NCBI GenBank assembly: GCA_036495525.1
Contig: DASXMR010000023.1
Location: 195,394-259,393, forward strand
Direction: 5' to 3'
DNA from: DASXMR01 sp036495525
GTDB lineage: Bacteria; Actinomycetota; Actinomycetes; Streptosporangiales; Streptosporangiaceae
DNA length: 64,000 nt
Position 1 is the stretch's first letter; each line of letters opens with the position of its first letter. This document shows positions 49,864 through 58,873 of the stretch, one piece after another. Below the pieces are notes generated by a model. That model did not search any database. It was given only the letters and a program-made list of their open reading frames with translations, and had not been told where the DNA came from. The position numbers and the translations under genes were made by a program.

Positions 49864-51168
49864 ATGCTGGCGAGCCTGGTCGCCGCCATAGTGTCGGCCT
49901 TCTGCTACGGCGTGGCCGCGGTCATGCAGGCGATCGCGGTCCGCTCGGCGAGCCACCAGCGGGCCGCAGCGGCAGCGGGAGATGCGCCAGTTCGGGTCGA
50001 TCCCGGCCTGATCGTCCGGATGCTGCACCAGGGCCTGTTCATCGCCAGCCTGATCATCGACACGGTTGGTTTCCTGGCTCAGCTGGTTGCGCTGCGGCGG
50101 CTGCCGCTGTTCGCGGTCCAGGCGATGATCGCGTCGAACCTGGCGGTGACTGCGGTGTTCGCCTCGGTGCTGATGCGCGTCAAGCTGCACTGGCGCGAGT
50201 GGATGGCCGTGATCGGCGTGGTAGCCGGCGTTGGCCTGCTCGGCTCCTCGGCCGGGGCCGAAGGCGCGGCGACCGTCGGGCCGGCCTTCGAGCTGGGCCT
50301 GATCTTGGCCGTCGTCGGCGTCGCCTTTGCCGGCATCGCCGCGGCGAGGCTGCCAAGCCCTGCGCGCACGCCGGTGCTCGGCGCGGTCGCCGGGCTCGGC
50401 TACGGCGTGCTCGCGGTGGCGGCCCGCATCCTGCCCGGCTTCACGCCGCAGCAGCTCGTCCGCAATCCGGCGGCCTACACCCTGGCTGCTGCCGGGATTG
50501 TCTCGTTCATGCTGTATGCGTCAGCGCTGGAAGGCGGCAGCGTCACGGTCGCCACCGCTGCCGTCGTGCTGGCTGAGACCATCCCGCCAGCGGTCATCGG
50601 CGTGCTGTTCCTCGGTGACACCACCCGGCCGGGGCTGACCGAAGTCGCCGCGGTCGGGTTCGCCCTCGCGGTGGTCTGCGCGGTGGCGCTGGCCAGATTC
50701 GGCGAGGCGAGCGAGCACGAGCCAGCCACGGCTGGCGGGTTCACCGGCGGCGCGCTCGCAGACGGCGATGACGGCGGGCGCGCTGCGGCCGGAGCCGCGC
50801 CCGGCCAGGACACATCCGGCGTACCCGCCGATAACGCCGCGGTGGCCGGGCACGCCGCCTACCACGCGGCAGCGAACGAGCCGGCTGGCCGCGACGATGC
50901 TGGCCCGGCTGGCGGCCAGGGTTACGACCAGCGGTGGCCAGCAACCAGGGTCGTCGCGCACGGCGCCAGCGCTGCCATTCCGGCGGCCAGGCAGGGCAGC
51001 GAACAAGCCCGGCCTGCCGCTACCGGCAACCGGACGGCCAGCACGCCTGGCGCTGCGGGATCGCCAGGCAGGCGTGGCACCGGCTCGCCCGGCGAGGGCG
51101 ACCAGCACCACGGCGGATCGACGGGCCATGGCCAGCCGCCGTCCCGGCAGTGGCCCTGGTACCGGTGA
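49864..51168 (+). CDS. DMT/EamA-like multi-spanning membrane protein with a long polar tail
   Basis: 434 residues. About nine hydrophobic segments occupy residues 1-280, including LASLVAAIVSAFCYGVAAVMQAIAV, FIASLIIDTVGFLAQLVALRRLPLFAVQAMIASNLAVTAVFASVL, and VLAETIPPAVIGVLFLGDTTRPG. The internal duplication and PLFAVQAMIASNL / TAAVVLAETIPPAVIG pair resemble drug/metabolite transporters or NIPA-like proteins. Substrate unknown. The last 150 residues are Ala/Gly/Pro-rich and disordered. Leaderless start is likely. Confidence 0.75.
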   Translation: MLASLVAAIVSAFCYGVAAVMQAIAVRSASHQRAAAAAGDAPVRVDPGLIVRMLHQGLFIASLIIDTVGFLAQLVALRRLPLFAVQAMIASNLAVTAVFASVLMRVKLHWREWMAVIGVVAGVGLLGSSAGAEGAATVGPAFELGLILAVVGVAFAGIAAARLPSPARTPVLGAVAGLGYGVLAVAARILPGFTPQQLVRNPAAYTLAAAGIVSFMLYASALEGGSVTVATAAVVLAETIPPAVIGVLFLGDTTRPGLTEVAAVGFALAVVCAVALARFGEASEHEPATAGGFTGGALADGDDGGRAAAGAAPGQDTSGVPADNAAVAGHAAYHAAANEPAGRDDAGPAGGQGYDQRWPATRVVAHGASAAIPAARQGSEQARPAATGNRTASTPGAAGSPGRRGTGSPGEGDQHHGGSTGHGQPPSRQWPWYR

Positions 51169-51307
51169 CCACCCTGCGCGGACACTGACCTTCGCTCCCG
51201 GCCGCCGGCTTGTCACGTGCGGCAGCAGATATCGCGCAGCCCGCCGCAAATGCCCTGGTAACGCGCGGCGGCGCGGTCGCTAGCTGCCGCCGGGCACCGT
51301 CGCCTGA

Positions 51308-51313
51308 TATCCT
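51308..51313 (+). promoter_or_regulatory. Candidate -10 (TATCCT) of the pyrG leader
   Basis: TATCCT ends 8 nt before a GTG at 51322 that opens a short peptide. If transcription starts there, pyrG must begin at 51348 or 51369. No clear -35. Confidence 0.45.
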
Positions 51314-51321
51314 GAGGCTCC

Positions 51322-51366
51322 GTGGACTGGCGGGATTACCCGCCGGCATGGACCACGGGAGCCTGA
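51322..51366 (+). CDS. Candidate 14-residue peptide upstream of pyrG
   Basis: GTG at 51322 encodes MDWRDYPPAWTTGA and stops at TGA 51364-51366. It overlaps the ATG at 51348 in another frame and ends 2 nt before the TTG at 51369 that could start pyrG. May affect pyrG initiation, or be meaningless. Confidence 0.3.
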   Translation: MDWRDYPPAWTTGA

Positions 51367-53102
51367 TCTTGGCGACGCTACGGCACGCATCACGTCCGGT
51401 TTCTACCAGGCACCTCTTCGTCACCGGGGGAGTAGCGTCCAGTCTCGGCAAGGGGCTCACTGCCTCGAGCCTTGGCCGCCTGCTCAAGCTGAGGGGCCTG
51501 CGGGTCAGCATGCAGAAGCTCGACCCGTACCTGAACGTCGACCCGGGCACGATGAACCCGTTCCAGCACGGCGAGGTGTTCGTCACTGACGACGGCACCG
51601 AGACCGACCTGGACGTCGGGCACTATGAGCGGTTCCTCGACACCCGGCTGCCGGGGTCGGCGAACGTGACGACCGGGCAGATCTACTCGAGCGTCATCGC
51701 GAAGGAACGCCGCGGCGACTATCTCGGCGACACCGTCCAGGTGATCCCGCACATCACCAACGAGATCAAGGCCCGGATCATGGCGATGGCCGGCCCTGAG
51801 GTGGACGTGGTGATCACCGAGGTGGGCGGCACGGTCGGCGACATCGAATCGCAGCCGTTCCTGGAGGCGATCCGGCAGATCAGGCACGAGATCGGCCGGG
51901 ATCGCTGCTTCTTCCTGCACGTGTCGCTGCTGCCATACATCGGCCCGTCAGGCGAGCTGAAGACCAAGCCGACCCAGCACTCGGTGGCGGCACTGCGCAG
52001 CATCGGAATCCAGCCCGACGCGATTGTCTGCCGGTCCGACCGGCCCATCAGTGACGGCCTGAAGCGCAAGGTCAGCCTCATGTGCGACGTGGACGAGGAG
52101 GCCGTCGTCTCCGCGCCGGACGCGCCGTCGATCTACGACATCCCGCGGGTGCTGCACTCCGAGGGCCTGGACGCCTTCGTCGTGCGCAGGCTCGGGCTGC
52201 CGTTCCGTGACGTCGACTGGAGTGACTGGGACGATCTGCTGCGCCGGGTGCACCGGCCAGCAAGGACCGTCACGATCGCGCTGGTCGGCAAGTACGTCGA
52301 CCTGCCCGACGCCTACCTGTCGCCGGCCGAGGCGCTGCGCGCTGGCGGGTTCGGCAACGACGCCAGAGTTAACATCCGGTGGGTCACCAGCGACGACTGC
52401 CAGAGCCCCGAGGGCGCGGCCCGGCACCTGGACGGGGTCGACGGCGTGCTGGTGCCCGGCGGCTTCGGCGTGCGCGGGATCGAGGGGAAGATCGGCGCGG
52501 TCAGGCATGCCCGGCTGCACGGGATCCCGCTGCTCGGGCTCTGCCTTGGCCTGCATTGCATGGCGATCGAGGTTGGCCGTGACCTGGCCAGCCTGCCGGA
52601 CGCTAACAGCGCCGAGTTCGACCCGCAGACGCCCCACCCGGTGATCGCGACGATGCAGGACCAGGAAGACGTCATCGCCGGGCAGCGGGACATGGGCGGG
52701 ACGATGCGGCTCGGCCTGTACCCGGCGGTGCTGGCCGAAGGCAGCCTGGTGCGCGAGCTGTACGGGACTGATGTCGTGCATGAGCGGCACCGGCACCGCT
52801 ACGAGGTCAATAACTCCTACCGCGAGGCGCTCGAGGCGGCCGGGCTGATCTGCTCCGGCATGTCACCCGACGGCCGCCTGGTGGAATTCGTCGAGCTGTC
52901 CCGTGACGTGCATCCCTACTTCGTGGCCACTCAGGCGCACCCGGAGTTCCTGTCCCGGCCTACCCGGCCGCACCCGCTGTTCAGCGGCCTGGTGGCAGCC
53001 GCGCTTGAGCGGTCGCATGCTGTGGCGGCCGGCCAGGCCGGGCTCGACGGCCCGGCGGGGCGGGCCGCGGCCGCCGGGCGGCGCGCAGCGGCGAGCGCGT
53101 GA
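51348..53102 (+). CDS. pyrG: CTP synthase
   Basis: 584 residues from the ATG at 51348 (or about 577 from the TTG at 51369, which has GGGAG seven nt upstream and gives a start closer to homologues). Synthetase domain: RHLFVTGGVASSLGKGLTASSLG, QKLDPYLNVDPGTMNPFQHGEVFVTDDG, EVGGTVGDIESQPFLEAIRQI. Glutaminase domain: PGGFGVRGIEGKI, nucleophile Cys399 in LLGLCLGLHCMAIE, QAHPEFLSRPTRPHPLF. Converts UTP to CTP. The stop overlaps the next gene (GTGA). Confidence 0.97.
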   Translation: MDHGSLILATLRHASRPVSTRHLFVTGGVASSLGKGLTASSLGRLLKLRGLRVSMQKLDPYLNVDPGTMNPFQHGEVFVTDDGTETDLDVGHYERFLDTRLPGSANVTTGQIYSSVIAKERRGDYLGDTVQVIPHITNEIKARIMAMAGPEVDVVITEVGGTVGDIESQPFLEAIRQIRHEIGRDRCFFLHVSLLPYIGPSGELKTKPTQHSVAALRSIGIQPDAIVCRSDRPISDGLKRKVSLMCDVDEEAVVSAPDAPSIYDIPRVLHSEGLDAFVVRRLGLPFRDVDWSDWDDLLRRVHRPARTVTIALVGKYVDLPDAYLSPAEALRAGGFGNDARVNIRWVTSDDCQSPEGAARHLDGVDGVLVPGGFGVRGIEGKIGAVRHARLHGIPLLGLCLGLHCMAIEVGRDLASLPDANSAEFDPQTPHPVIATMQDQEDVIAGQRDMGGTMRLGLYPAVLAEGSLVRELYGTDVVHERHRHRYEVNNSYREALEAAGLICSGMSPDGRLVEFVELSRDVHPYFVATQAHPEFLSRPTRPHPLFSGLVAAALERSHAVAAGQAGLDGPAGRAAAAGRRAAASA

Positions 53103-53758
53103 CGACCCGGCCGCCGGCCACGGCGACCGGGCTGCGCGACGAAGCGGAGTCCTGGCCGGTGGGTTCCTCGGCTGAGCTGGCCAGCGGCCGGATCGTCGCC
53201 CTGCGCCGCGACATGGTGCGGATGCCGGACGGCGAGCAGGTGGGCCGCGAGGTGCTGCAGCACCCAGGCGCGGTGGCTGTCCTGGCCATCGACGAGGCCG
53301 GGCAGGTGCTGATGATCAGGCAGTACCGGCACCCGGTGCGCCGCGTGCTCTGGGAGATCCCGGCTGGCCTGCGCGACGTCGAGGGTGAGCCGCTGCTGCT
53401 GGCCGCGCAGCGCGAGCTGGCCGAGGAGGCCGGGTACCGGGCAGCTGACTGGCACGTGCTCGCGGACGTCTTCACCTCGCCGGGCATCAGCACTGAGCGG
53501 GTGCGGATCTTCCTGGCCCGCGGCCTGGCGGAGCTGCCGGCCGCCGAGCAGACTTACGTGCGACGGCACGAGGAAGCGCAGCTGCAGACGGCGTGGGTGC
53601 CGCTCGAGGCGGCGGTGCACCAGGTGCTCGCAGGTGACCTGCACAACGGCGTGACCGTCATCGGCCTGCTTGCCGGGTTCGCCGCGCTGCGGGACGCGCA
53701 GGCGGGGCCGGAAGAAGGTTTCGGCGTGCTGCGGGCCGCCGACGCGCCGGAGAGCTGA
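53099..53758 (+). CDS. NUDIX hydrolase, ADP-ribose pyrophosphatase-like
   Basis: 219 residues. The Nudix helix is in AGLRDVEGEPLLLAAQRELAEEAGYRA (E-x7-RELxEEAG), preceded by VLMIRQYRHPVRRVLWEIPAG, the ADPRase subfamily pattern. It likely hydrolyses ADP-ribose or related nucleotide sugars. Translationally coupled to pyrG; the pyrG-nudix pair is conserved in actinobacteria. Confidence 0.88.
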   Translation: MTTRPPATATGLRDEAESWPVGSSAELASGRIVALRRDMVRMPDGEQVGREVLQHPGAVAVLAIDEAGQVLMIRQYRHPVRRVLWEIPAGLRDVEGEPLLLAAQRELAEEAGYRAADWHVLADVFTSPGISTERVRIFLARGLAELPAAEQTYVRRHEEAQLQTAWVPLEAAVHQVLAGDLHNGVTVIGLLAGFAALRDAQAGPEEGFGVLRAADAPES

Positions 53759-53828
53759 TCGCGGCCGCGTGCGACGATGTCCGCCTGGCAGCGAGGCCAG
53801 GCGGCAAGCGAGGAGGAAGGGCGGGGCT

Positions 53829-54944
53829 ATGAGGGTCGGCGTTCCGAAGGAAGTCAAGAATCACGAGTACCGCGTCGCGATCACCCCGGCCGGAGTTCAC
53901 GAGCTGGTCCGCAGCGGCCACGAGGCCGTCATCGAGCAGGGGGCGGGCACCGGCTCGCGGATCCTGGACTCGGACTTCGAGGCGGCCGGCGCCCGGATCC
54001 TGCCCACCGCCGACGACGTGTGGCAGGCAGGCGACCTGATTCTGAAGGTCAAGGAGCCGGTGCCGGAGGAATACCACCGGATGCGCAAGGACCAGGTCCT
54101 GTTCACTTACCTGCACCTGGCTGCCTCGCGCGAATGCACCGACGCGCTGCTGTCATCGGGCATCACCGCCATCGCGTATGAGACGGTGCAGCTGCCGGAC
54201 GGCTCGCTGCCGCTGCTGGCACCGATGTCCGAGGTCGCCGGGCGGATGGCGCCGCAGGTCGGTGCCCACTACCTGCAGCGCGACGGCGGCGGCCGGGGCG
54301 TGCTAATGGGCGGCGTGTCCGGCGTCTACGCGGCCAAGGTGGTCGTGCTGGGGGCCGGCGTATCGGGCATGAACGCGGCGGCGATCGCGCTCGGCATGCA
54401 GGCAGAAGTGCTGCTGGTGGACAAGAACGTCGGCAGGCTGCGTTCCGCCGACGCGATCTACCAGGGGCACTGCCAGACCGTGGCGTCGAATGCCTACGAG
54501 GTCGAGCGGGCGGCGATCGACGCCGACCTGGTCATCGGCGCCGTGCTGGTGCCGGGCGCGAAGGCGCCGATGCTGATCTCCAACGAGCTCGTCTCGCGGA
54601 TGAAGCCCGGCTCGGTGCTGGTGGACATTTCCATCGACCAGGGCGGCTGCTTCGAGGACTCCCACCCGACCACTCACGCTGACCCCACCTACCGGGTGCA
54701 CGACTCGGTTTTCTACTGCGTGGCGAACATGCCCGGCGCTGTGCCGCACACCTCGACCTACGCGCTGACGAACGTGACGCTGCCGTACGCGCTGGAGATC
54801 GCGCGCTACGGCTGGCGTGAGGCACTGCGCCGCGACCCGTCATTCGCACCCGGCCTCAACACCCACGAGGGAACGATTACCTGCCAGCCGGTCGCCGAGG
54901 CGCACGACCTGGCGTCCACGCCGCTTGCTGAGGTGCTCGGCTGA
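53829..54944 (+). CDS. ald: Alanine dehydrogenase
   Basis: 371 residues. MRVGVPKEVKNHEYRVAITPAGVHELV, catalytic Lys in DLILKVKEPVPEEY, catalytic His in LFTYLHLAASREC, NAD motif VVVLGAGVSGMNAAAIALGMQAEVLLVDKN, and SVFYCVANMPGAVPHTSTYALTN. Converts alanine and pyruvate with NAD(H). ATG follows GAGGAGGAAGG. 71 nt after the NUDIX gene. Confidence 0.96.
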   Translation: MRVGVPKEVKNHEYRVAITPAGVHELVRSGHEAVIEQGAGTGSRILDSDFEAAGARILPTADDVWQAGDLILKVKEPVPEEYHRMRKDQVLFTYLHLAASRECTDALLSSGITAIAYETVQLPDGSLPLLAPMSEVAGRMAPQVGAHYLQRDGGGRGVLMGGVSGVYAAKVVVLGAGVSGMNAAAIALGMQAEVLLVDKNVGRLRSADAIYQGHCQTVASNAYEVERAAIDADLVIGAVLVPGAKAPMLISNELVSRMKPGSVLVDISIDQGGCFEDSHPTTHADPTYRVHDSVFYCVANMPGAVPHTSTYALTNVTLPYALEIARYGWREALRRDPSFAPGLNTHEGTITCQPVAEAHDLASTPLAEVLG

Positions 54945-54961
54945 CCACCGTCGCCGCGGCC

Positions 54962-55891
54962 GTGCGCGGCTACCTCGACCACCTGACTGTCGAGCGCGGC
55001 CTGGCCGCGCACACGCTGCAGGCCTACCGCCGCGACCTGGAAAGGTACGCGCTCACCCTGGCCGGGGCAGGCCGGTCGGACATCGACGCGGTCACCGCCG
55101 CTGACGTGGCGGGGTACCTGGCGCTGCTGCGCGAAGGTGACCAGCAGCACCCGCCGCTGGCAGCCAGCTCGGCCGGCCGAGCGGTGGTCGCGATCCGCGG
55201 GCTGCATGCGTTCGCCGCCGCCGAGGGGATGGCGCGGGCCGACCCGGCCCGGCTGGTCCGCCCGCCGGCCCCGCCGCGGCGGCTGCCGCGGGCTATCTCG
55301 GTGGACCAGGTCGAGCAGCTGCTGGCGGCCGCCGGAAGCGTGCGGGGGACCGAGCCGGCTCAGCTGCGTGACCGGGCGCTGCTCGAGCTGCTGTACGCGA
55401 CCGGGGCCAGGATTTCCGAAGCGACCGGCCTGGATACCGGCGACCTCGACCTGGCCGCCGCGGCACCGCCTGCAGTTCCCGCGGTGCGGCTGGCTGGCAA
55501 GGGCGGCAAGCAGCGGATGGTGCCGGTCGGCAGCTGTGCCGTCGAGGCGCTCGACGCCTACCTGGTCAGGGCGCGCCCGGCGCTCGCCGCTGCGGCGCGC
55601 CGAGGCCAGCCGAGCCAGGCGGTGTTCCTGAACGCGCGCGGCGGCAGGCTCACCAGGCAGGGCGCCTGGGGCGCGCTCCGGGCCGCGGCTGACCGGGCTG
55701 GCCTGGAGCACGTATCCCCGCACACGCTGCGGCACTCTTTCGCCACCCACCTGCTGGACGGCGGCGCCGACGTGCGGGTGGTGCAGGAACTGCTAGGCCA
55801 CGCGTCGGTGACCACCACCCAGGTGTACACGCTGGTGACCGTCGACAAGCTGCGCGAAGTGTACGCGGCGGCGCATCCCAGGGCGCGCTGA
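54962..55891 (+). CDS. xerD: Site-specific tyrosine recombinase XerD
   Basis: 309 residues from a GTG; a CTG at 54941 overlapping the ald stop is possible. SAM-like N-terminal domain (YLDHLTVERGLAAHTLQAYRRDLERY) and catalytic domain with Arg in YATGARISEATGL, Lys in LAGKGGKQRMVPV, His-x-x-Arg in HTLRHSFATHLLDGG, His in LLGHASVTTTQVYT and the Tyr nucleophile in QVYT. Resolves chromosome dimers at dif with its partner; the single-recombinase or XerC partner is not in the window. Confidence 0.94.
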   Translation: MRGYLDHLTVERGLAAHTLQAYRRDLERYALTLAGAGRSDIDAVTAADVAGYLALLREGDQQHPPLAASSAGRAVVAIRGLHAFAAAEGMARADPARLVRPPAPPRRLPRAISVDQVEQLLAAAGSVRGTEPAQLRDRALLELLYATGARISEATGLDTGDLDLAAAAPPAVPAVRLAGKGGKQRMVPVGSCAVEALDAYLVRARPALAAAARRGQPSQAVFLNARGGRLTRQGAWGALRAAADRAGLEHVSPHTLRHSFATHLLDGGADVRVVQELLGHASVTTTQVYTLVTVDKLREVYAAAHPRAR

Positions 55892-56042
55892 CGGTGGCCC
55901 GCCGCCGCGGCGCATCTGGCCTGGTAATGGCGGGCCATTTCGGCGCAAACGGTGAGTCGGCTTGCCGGCAGGTGGCCCAGGCCCTAAAGTCCGGGTCTTG
56001 AGCGGGCGTATTTTCCGCCGCGTGCCGCGGGGAGGTGCAGCT

Positions 56043-56945
56043 GTGGCGGCGACCGGAATGCTGGAGGTAAGGACCGGCGTGCGTGGTCCCACGGGCAGGC
56101 CGTTGCCGGCCTTTCCCGACCCCGAGCCAGTCGAGGTGCATGGTCCGGCCCGCGTCGTCGCCGTCTGCAACCAGAAGGGCGGCGTGGGCAAGACGACCAC
56201 CACGATCAGCCTCGGCGCCGCGCTGGCCGAGCTTGGCCGGCGGGTGCTGCTGGTCGACTTCGATCCGCAGGGCGCGCTGTCGGTGGGCCTCGGCTTCCAG
56301 CCGCACGAGTTCGACGCGACCGTCTACAACCTGCTGATGGAGCGCGCGGTGACCGCGCGCGACGTGATCTTCAAGACCAACGTCGACGGCATGGACATGC
56401 TGCCGAGCAACATCGACCTGTCGGGTGCCGAGGTGCAGCTGGTGCACGAGGTCGGCCGGGAGTTCGTGCTCGGCCGGGCGCTGGCGACGGTCGTGCCGGA
56501 CTATGACGTCATCCTGATCGACTGCCAGCCGTCGCTGGGACTGCTCACCGTCAACGCGCTGGCCTGCGCCGACGGCGTGATCGTGCCGCTCGAATGCGAG
56601 TACTTCGCGCTGCGCGGCGTCGCGCTGCTGATGGAGACCATCGACAAGGTGTCGAGCCGGCTGAGCCCGAAGCTGGGCATGGACGGGCTGCTCGCCACTA
56701 TGTACGACTCGCGCACGCTGCACAGCCGCGAAGTGCTGGCGGGAGTCGTCAAGGGATTCGGCGACAAGGTGTATCACACGGTGATCAGCCGCACCGTGCG
56801 GTTCCCGGACGCGACCGTCGCCGGGGAGCCGATCACGAGGTTCGACCCGACCTCGGCGGGCGCGAACTCTTACCGGGATCTGGCCAGGGAGGTACTCGAC
56901 CGATGGCGCCGGGGCGATCCCGCGGATCCCGCGCACGCCGGGTAA
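56043..56945 (+). CDS. parA: ParA/Soj-family chromosome segregation ATPase
   Basis: 300 residues from the GTG at 56043, with GGAGGT six nt upstream; a TTG at 55998 behind TAAAGT in the same frame is the alternative. Deviant Walker A VAVCNQKGGVGKTTTTISLG, VDFDPQGALSVGLGF, and DYDVILIDCQPSLGLLTVNAL. This is the Rv1708-type ParA found before scpAB, distinct from the origin-proximal parAB. It may work with the small downstream protein rather than ParB. Confidence 0.93.
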   Translation: MAATGMLEVRTGVRGPTGRPLPAFPDPEPVEVHGPARVVAVCNQKGGVGKTTTTISLGAALAELGRRVLLVDFDPQGALSVGLGFQPHEFDATVYNLLMERAVTARDVIFKTNVDGMDMLPSNIDLSGAEVQLVHEVGREFVLGRALATVVPDYDVILIDCQPSLGLLTVNALACADGVIVPLECEYFALRGVALLMETIDKVSSRLSPKLGMDGLLATMYDSRTLHSREVLAGVVKGFGDKVYHTVISRTVRFPDATVAGEPITRFDPTSAGANSYRDLAREVLDRWRRGDPADPAHAG

Positions 56946-57229
56946 GCCTGCCGGGGGTCGCCGAGCTGCTGCGGCAGGGCTCCCGGGGGCCGGCGGTCGA
57001 GGAGCTGAGCCCGGCCAGCGGCCGGGAGCAGCACCCGCATAAGATCACGGTCTACCTGTCGGCCGACGAGCTGCTCGCGCTGGAGCGCGCCAGGATCGCG
57101 CTGCGCGGCTACGGGGTCAGCGTCGACCGGGGCAGGATAGTCCGCGAGGCGATCGCGGTGCTGGTGGCCGACATGCGCGCCGAGGGTGAGAAGAGCCTGC
57201 TCGCGCGGCGGCTGCGCGGCGACCAGTGA
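56903..57229 (+). CDS. Small protein with a ribbon-helix-helix-like C-terminus; likely ParA partner
   Basis: 108 residues from the ATG at 56903, GGGAGGT upstream, overlapping parA by 43 nt. The C-terminal 60 residues, HKITVYLSADELLALERARIALRGYGVSVDRGRIVREAIAVLVADM, match a strand-helix-helix pattern with a polar ITVYLS strand, as in RHH proteins and ParG-type centromere-binding partners. The N-terminal 50 residues are basic and flexible. Fold call is by eye and not certain. Position between parA and scpA is fixed in related genomes. Confidence 0.65.
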   Translation: MAPGRSRGSRARRVSLPGVAELLRQGSRGPAVEELSPASGREQHPHKITVYLSADELLALERARIALRGYGVSVDRGRIVREAIAVLVADMRAEGEKSLLARRLRGDQ

Positions 57230-57305
57230 CGGCTGCCGGCCGCCGGCCGTTGCTGACCAGGCCGGGACGCGGCTGGCAGCGCGGCAGCACCGTGACGGAT
57301 ACTGA

Positions 57306-58193
57306 ATGACCAACATGACGACTGGCGAAGCAGGCGGCCACCAGGTGGCACCCGGTTTCGAGGTGCACCTTGACGTCTTCGAGGGCCCTTTCGACCTGCT
57401 GCTCGCGCTGATCTCGCGGCACAAGCTGGACATCACTGAGATCGCCCTGTCGAGCGTCACCGACGAGTTCATCGGCTACATCCGCGCGCTGTCCGGCGGG
57501 TGGGACCTGGACCAGGCCAGCTACTTCCTGGTCGTCGCCGCCACCTTGCTCGACTTGAAGGCGGCCAGGCTGCTGCCGGCCGGCGAAGTCGACGACGAGG
57601 AGGACCTGGCGCTGCTGGAGGCCAGGGACCTGCTGTTTGCCAGGCTGCTGCAGTACCGCGCGTACAAGGAGGTCGCGGCGGTGCTGGCGGAGCAGATGAC
57701 CGTGCAGGCACGGCGGTTCGCGCGCCGGGTGCCGGTGGAACCGCGGTTCGCCGCGCTGCTACCCGAGGTGCTGCTGGGACTCGGCCCGGCCGAGTTCGCC
57801 GCGATCGCGGCGCGGACGCTGACGCCGCGGCGGCCGCCTGAGGTGTCGGTCGCGCACCTGCACATGCCGCTGACCAGTGTCGCCGAGCAGGCGGAGCTGG
57901 TCACCCGGCGGCTGGCGGAACTGCGGCGGGCGACCTTCCGCCAGCTGACCGCCGACTGCGCCGGCACCTACGAGATCGTGGCGCGGTTCCTCGCCGTGCT
58001 CGAGCTGTACCGGGATGGCGTGGTCAGGTTCGACCAGCTCACTCCCCTCGGCGAGCTGCACGTCTGGCTCTCCGGGGAACCCAGGCCAGCGGTGCCCGGA
58101 TCGGAGCCGCAACTCGAGGGCAATGGCCGCGAACTCGGCACAGCGGAGCAGCAGGACCCGCAGCCGGACATCCCACCAAGGAAAGAACCCTGA
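57306..58193 (+). CDS. scpA: Segregation and condensation protein ScpA
   Basis: 295 residues; start ATG 57306 or 57315. N-terminal kleisin domain FEVHLDVFEGPFDLLLALISRHKLDITEIALSSVTDEFIGYI and C-terminal winged helix (FRQLTADCAGTYEIVARFLAVLELYRDGVVRFDQ). Bridges SMC heads with ScpB. Five nt before scpB. Confidence 0.96.
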   Translation: MTNMTTGEAGGHQVAPGFEVHLDVFEGPFDLLLALISRHKLDITEIALSSVTDEFIGYIRALSGGWDLDQASYFLVVAATLLDLKAARLLPAGEVDDEEDLALLEARDLLFARLLQYRAYKEVAAVLAEQMTVQARRFARRVPVEPRFAALLPEVLLGLGPAEFAAIAARTLTPRRPPEVSVAHLHMPLTSVAEQAELVTRRLAELRRATFRQLTADCAGTYEIVARFLAVLELYRDGVVRFDQLTPLGELHVWLSGEPRPAVPGSEPQLEGNGRELGTAEQQDPQPDIPPRKEP

Positions 58194-58198
58194 AATTC

Positions 58199-58873
58199 AT
58201 GCGGAACGAAGACCTGCCACGGCCCGATGACGCCGGGCCGGACCCGGCGGATGGTACCCGTCCCGTGCCCGGCCGCCCGGCCAGCCCGGCGGACCAGGGC
58301 CAGGAACCGCTCGGCTTCCAGCCCACTCCGGGAGGCCCCGGTCTGCCAGCCAGCCTGGAGGCGATACTGCTGGTGGCGGATGAGCCGGTGCCGGCCGCGG
58401 TGATCGCGCAGGTGCTCGAGCGGCCGACCGGCGAGGTAGCTGCCGCTCTGGCCGATCTCTCGCTCTCTTACACTGAGCAGGAACGTGGCTTTGACCTGCG
58501 GGAGGTGGCGGGCGGCTGGCGGTTCTACACCCGCGAGGAGTGCGCGCCGGTGGTCGAGCGGTTCGTCACTGACGGCCAGGAGGTACGGCTGACCCAGGCC
58601 GCGCTCGAAACTCTCGCCGTGGTGGCGTACCGGCAGCCGGTGAGCCGCTCCAGGGTGAGCGCGGTGCGCGGAGTCAACTGCGACGGGGTGATGCGCACGC
58701 TGACACTGCGCGGGCTGGTAGAGGAGGCCGGCAGTGACCCGGAGACCGGCGCGCTGCTGTTCCGTACCACCGGGTACTTCCTCGAGCGGCTCGGCCTGGC
58801 CAGCGTCGACGACCTGCCGGAGCTCGCGCCGTTCCTGCCCGACCCAGACGATGAACAGGATCTGCGCCTATGA
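58199..58873 (+). CDS. scpB: Segregation and condensation protein ScpB
   Basis: 224 residues. Two winged-helix domains: SLEAILLVADEPVPAAVIAQVL and VRLTQAALETLAVVAYRQPVSRSRVSAVRGVNCDGVMRTLTLRGLVEEAG. The first 45 residues are Pro/Gly-rich. Its stop overlaps the rluB ATG (ATGA). Confidence 0.96.
   Translation: MRNEDLPRPDDAGPDPADGTRPVPGRPASPADQGQEPLGFQPTPGGPGLPASLEAILLVADEPVPAAVIAQVLERPTGEVAAALADLSLSYTEQERGFDLREVAGGWRFYTREECAPVVERFVTDGQEVRLTQAALETLAVVAYRQPVSRSRVSAVRGVNCDGVMRTLTLRGLVEEAGSDPETGALLFRTTGYFLERLGLASVDDLPELAPFLPDPDDEQDLRL

Noticed and set aside
54962..55891. Integrative-element integrase
   Set aside because: XerD motifs, the ald/parA/scp context and lack of attachment repeats point to the chromosomal recombinase.
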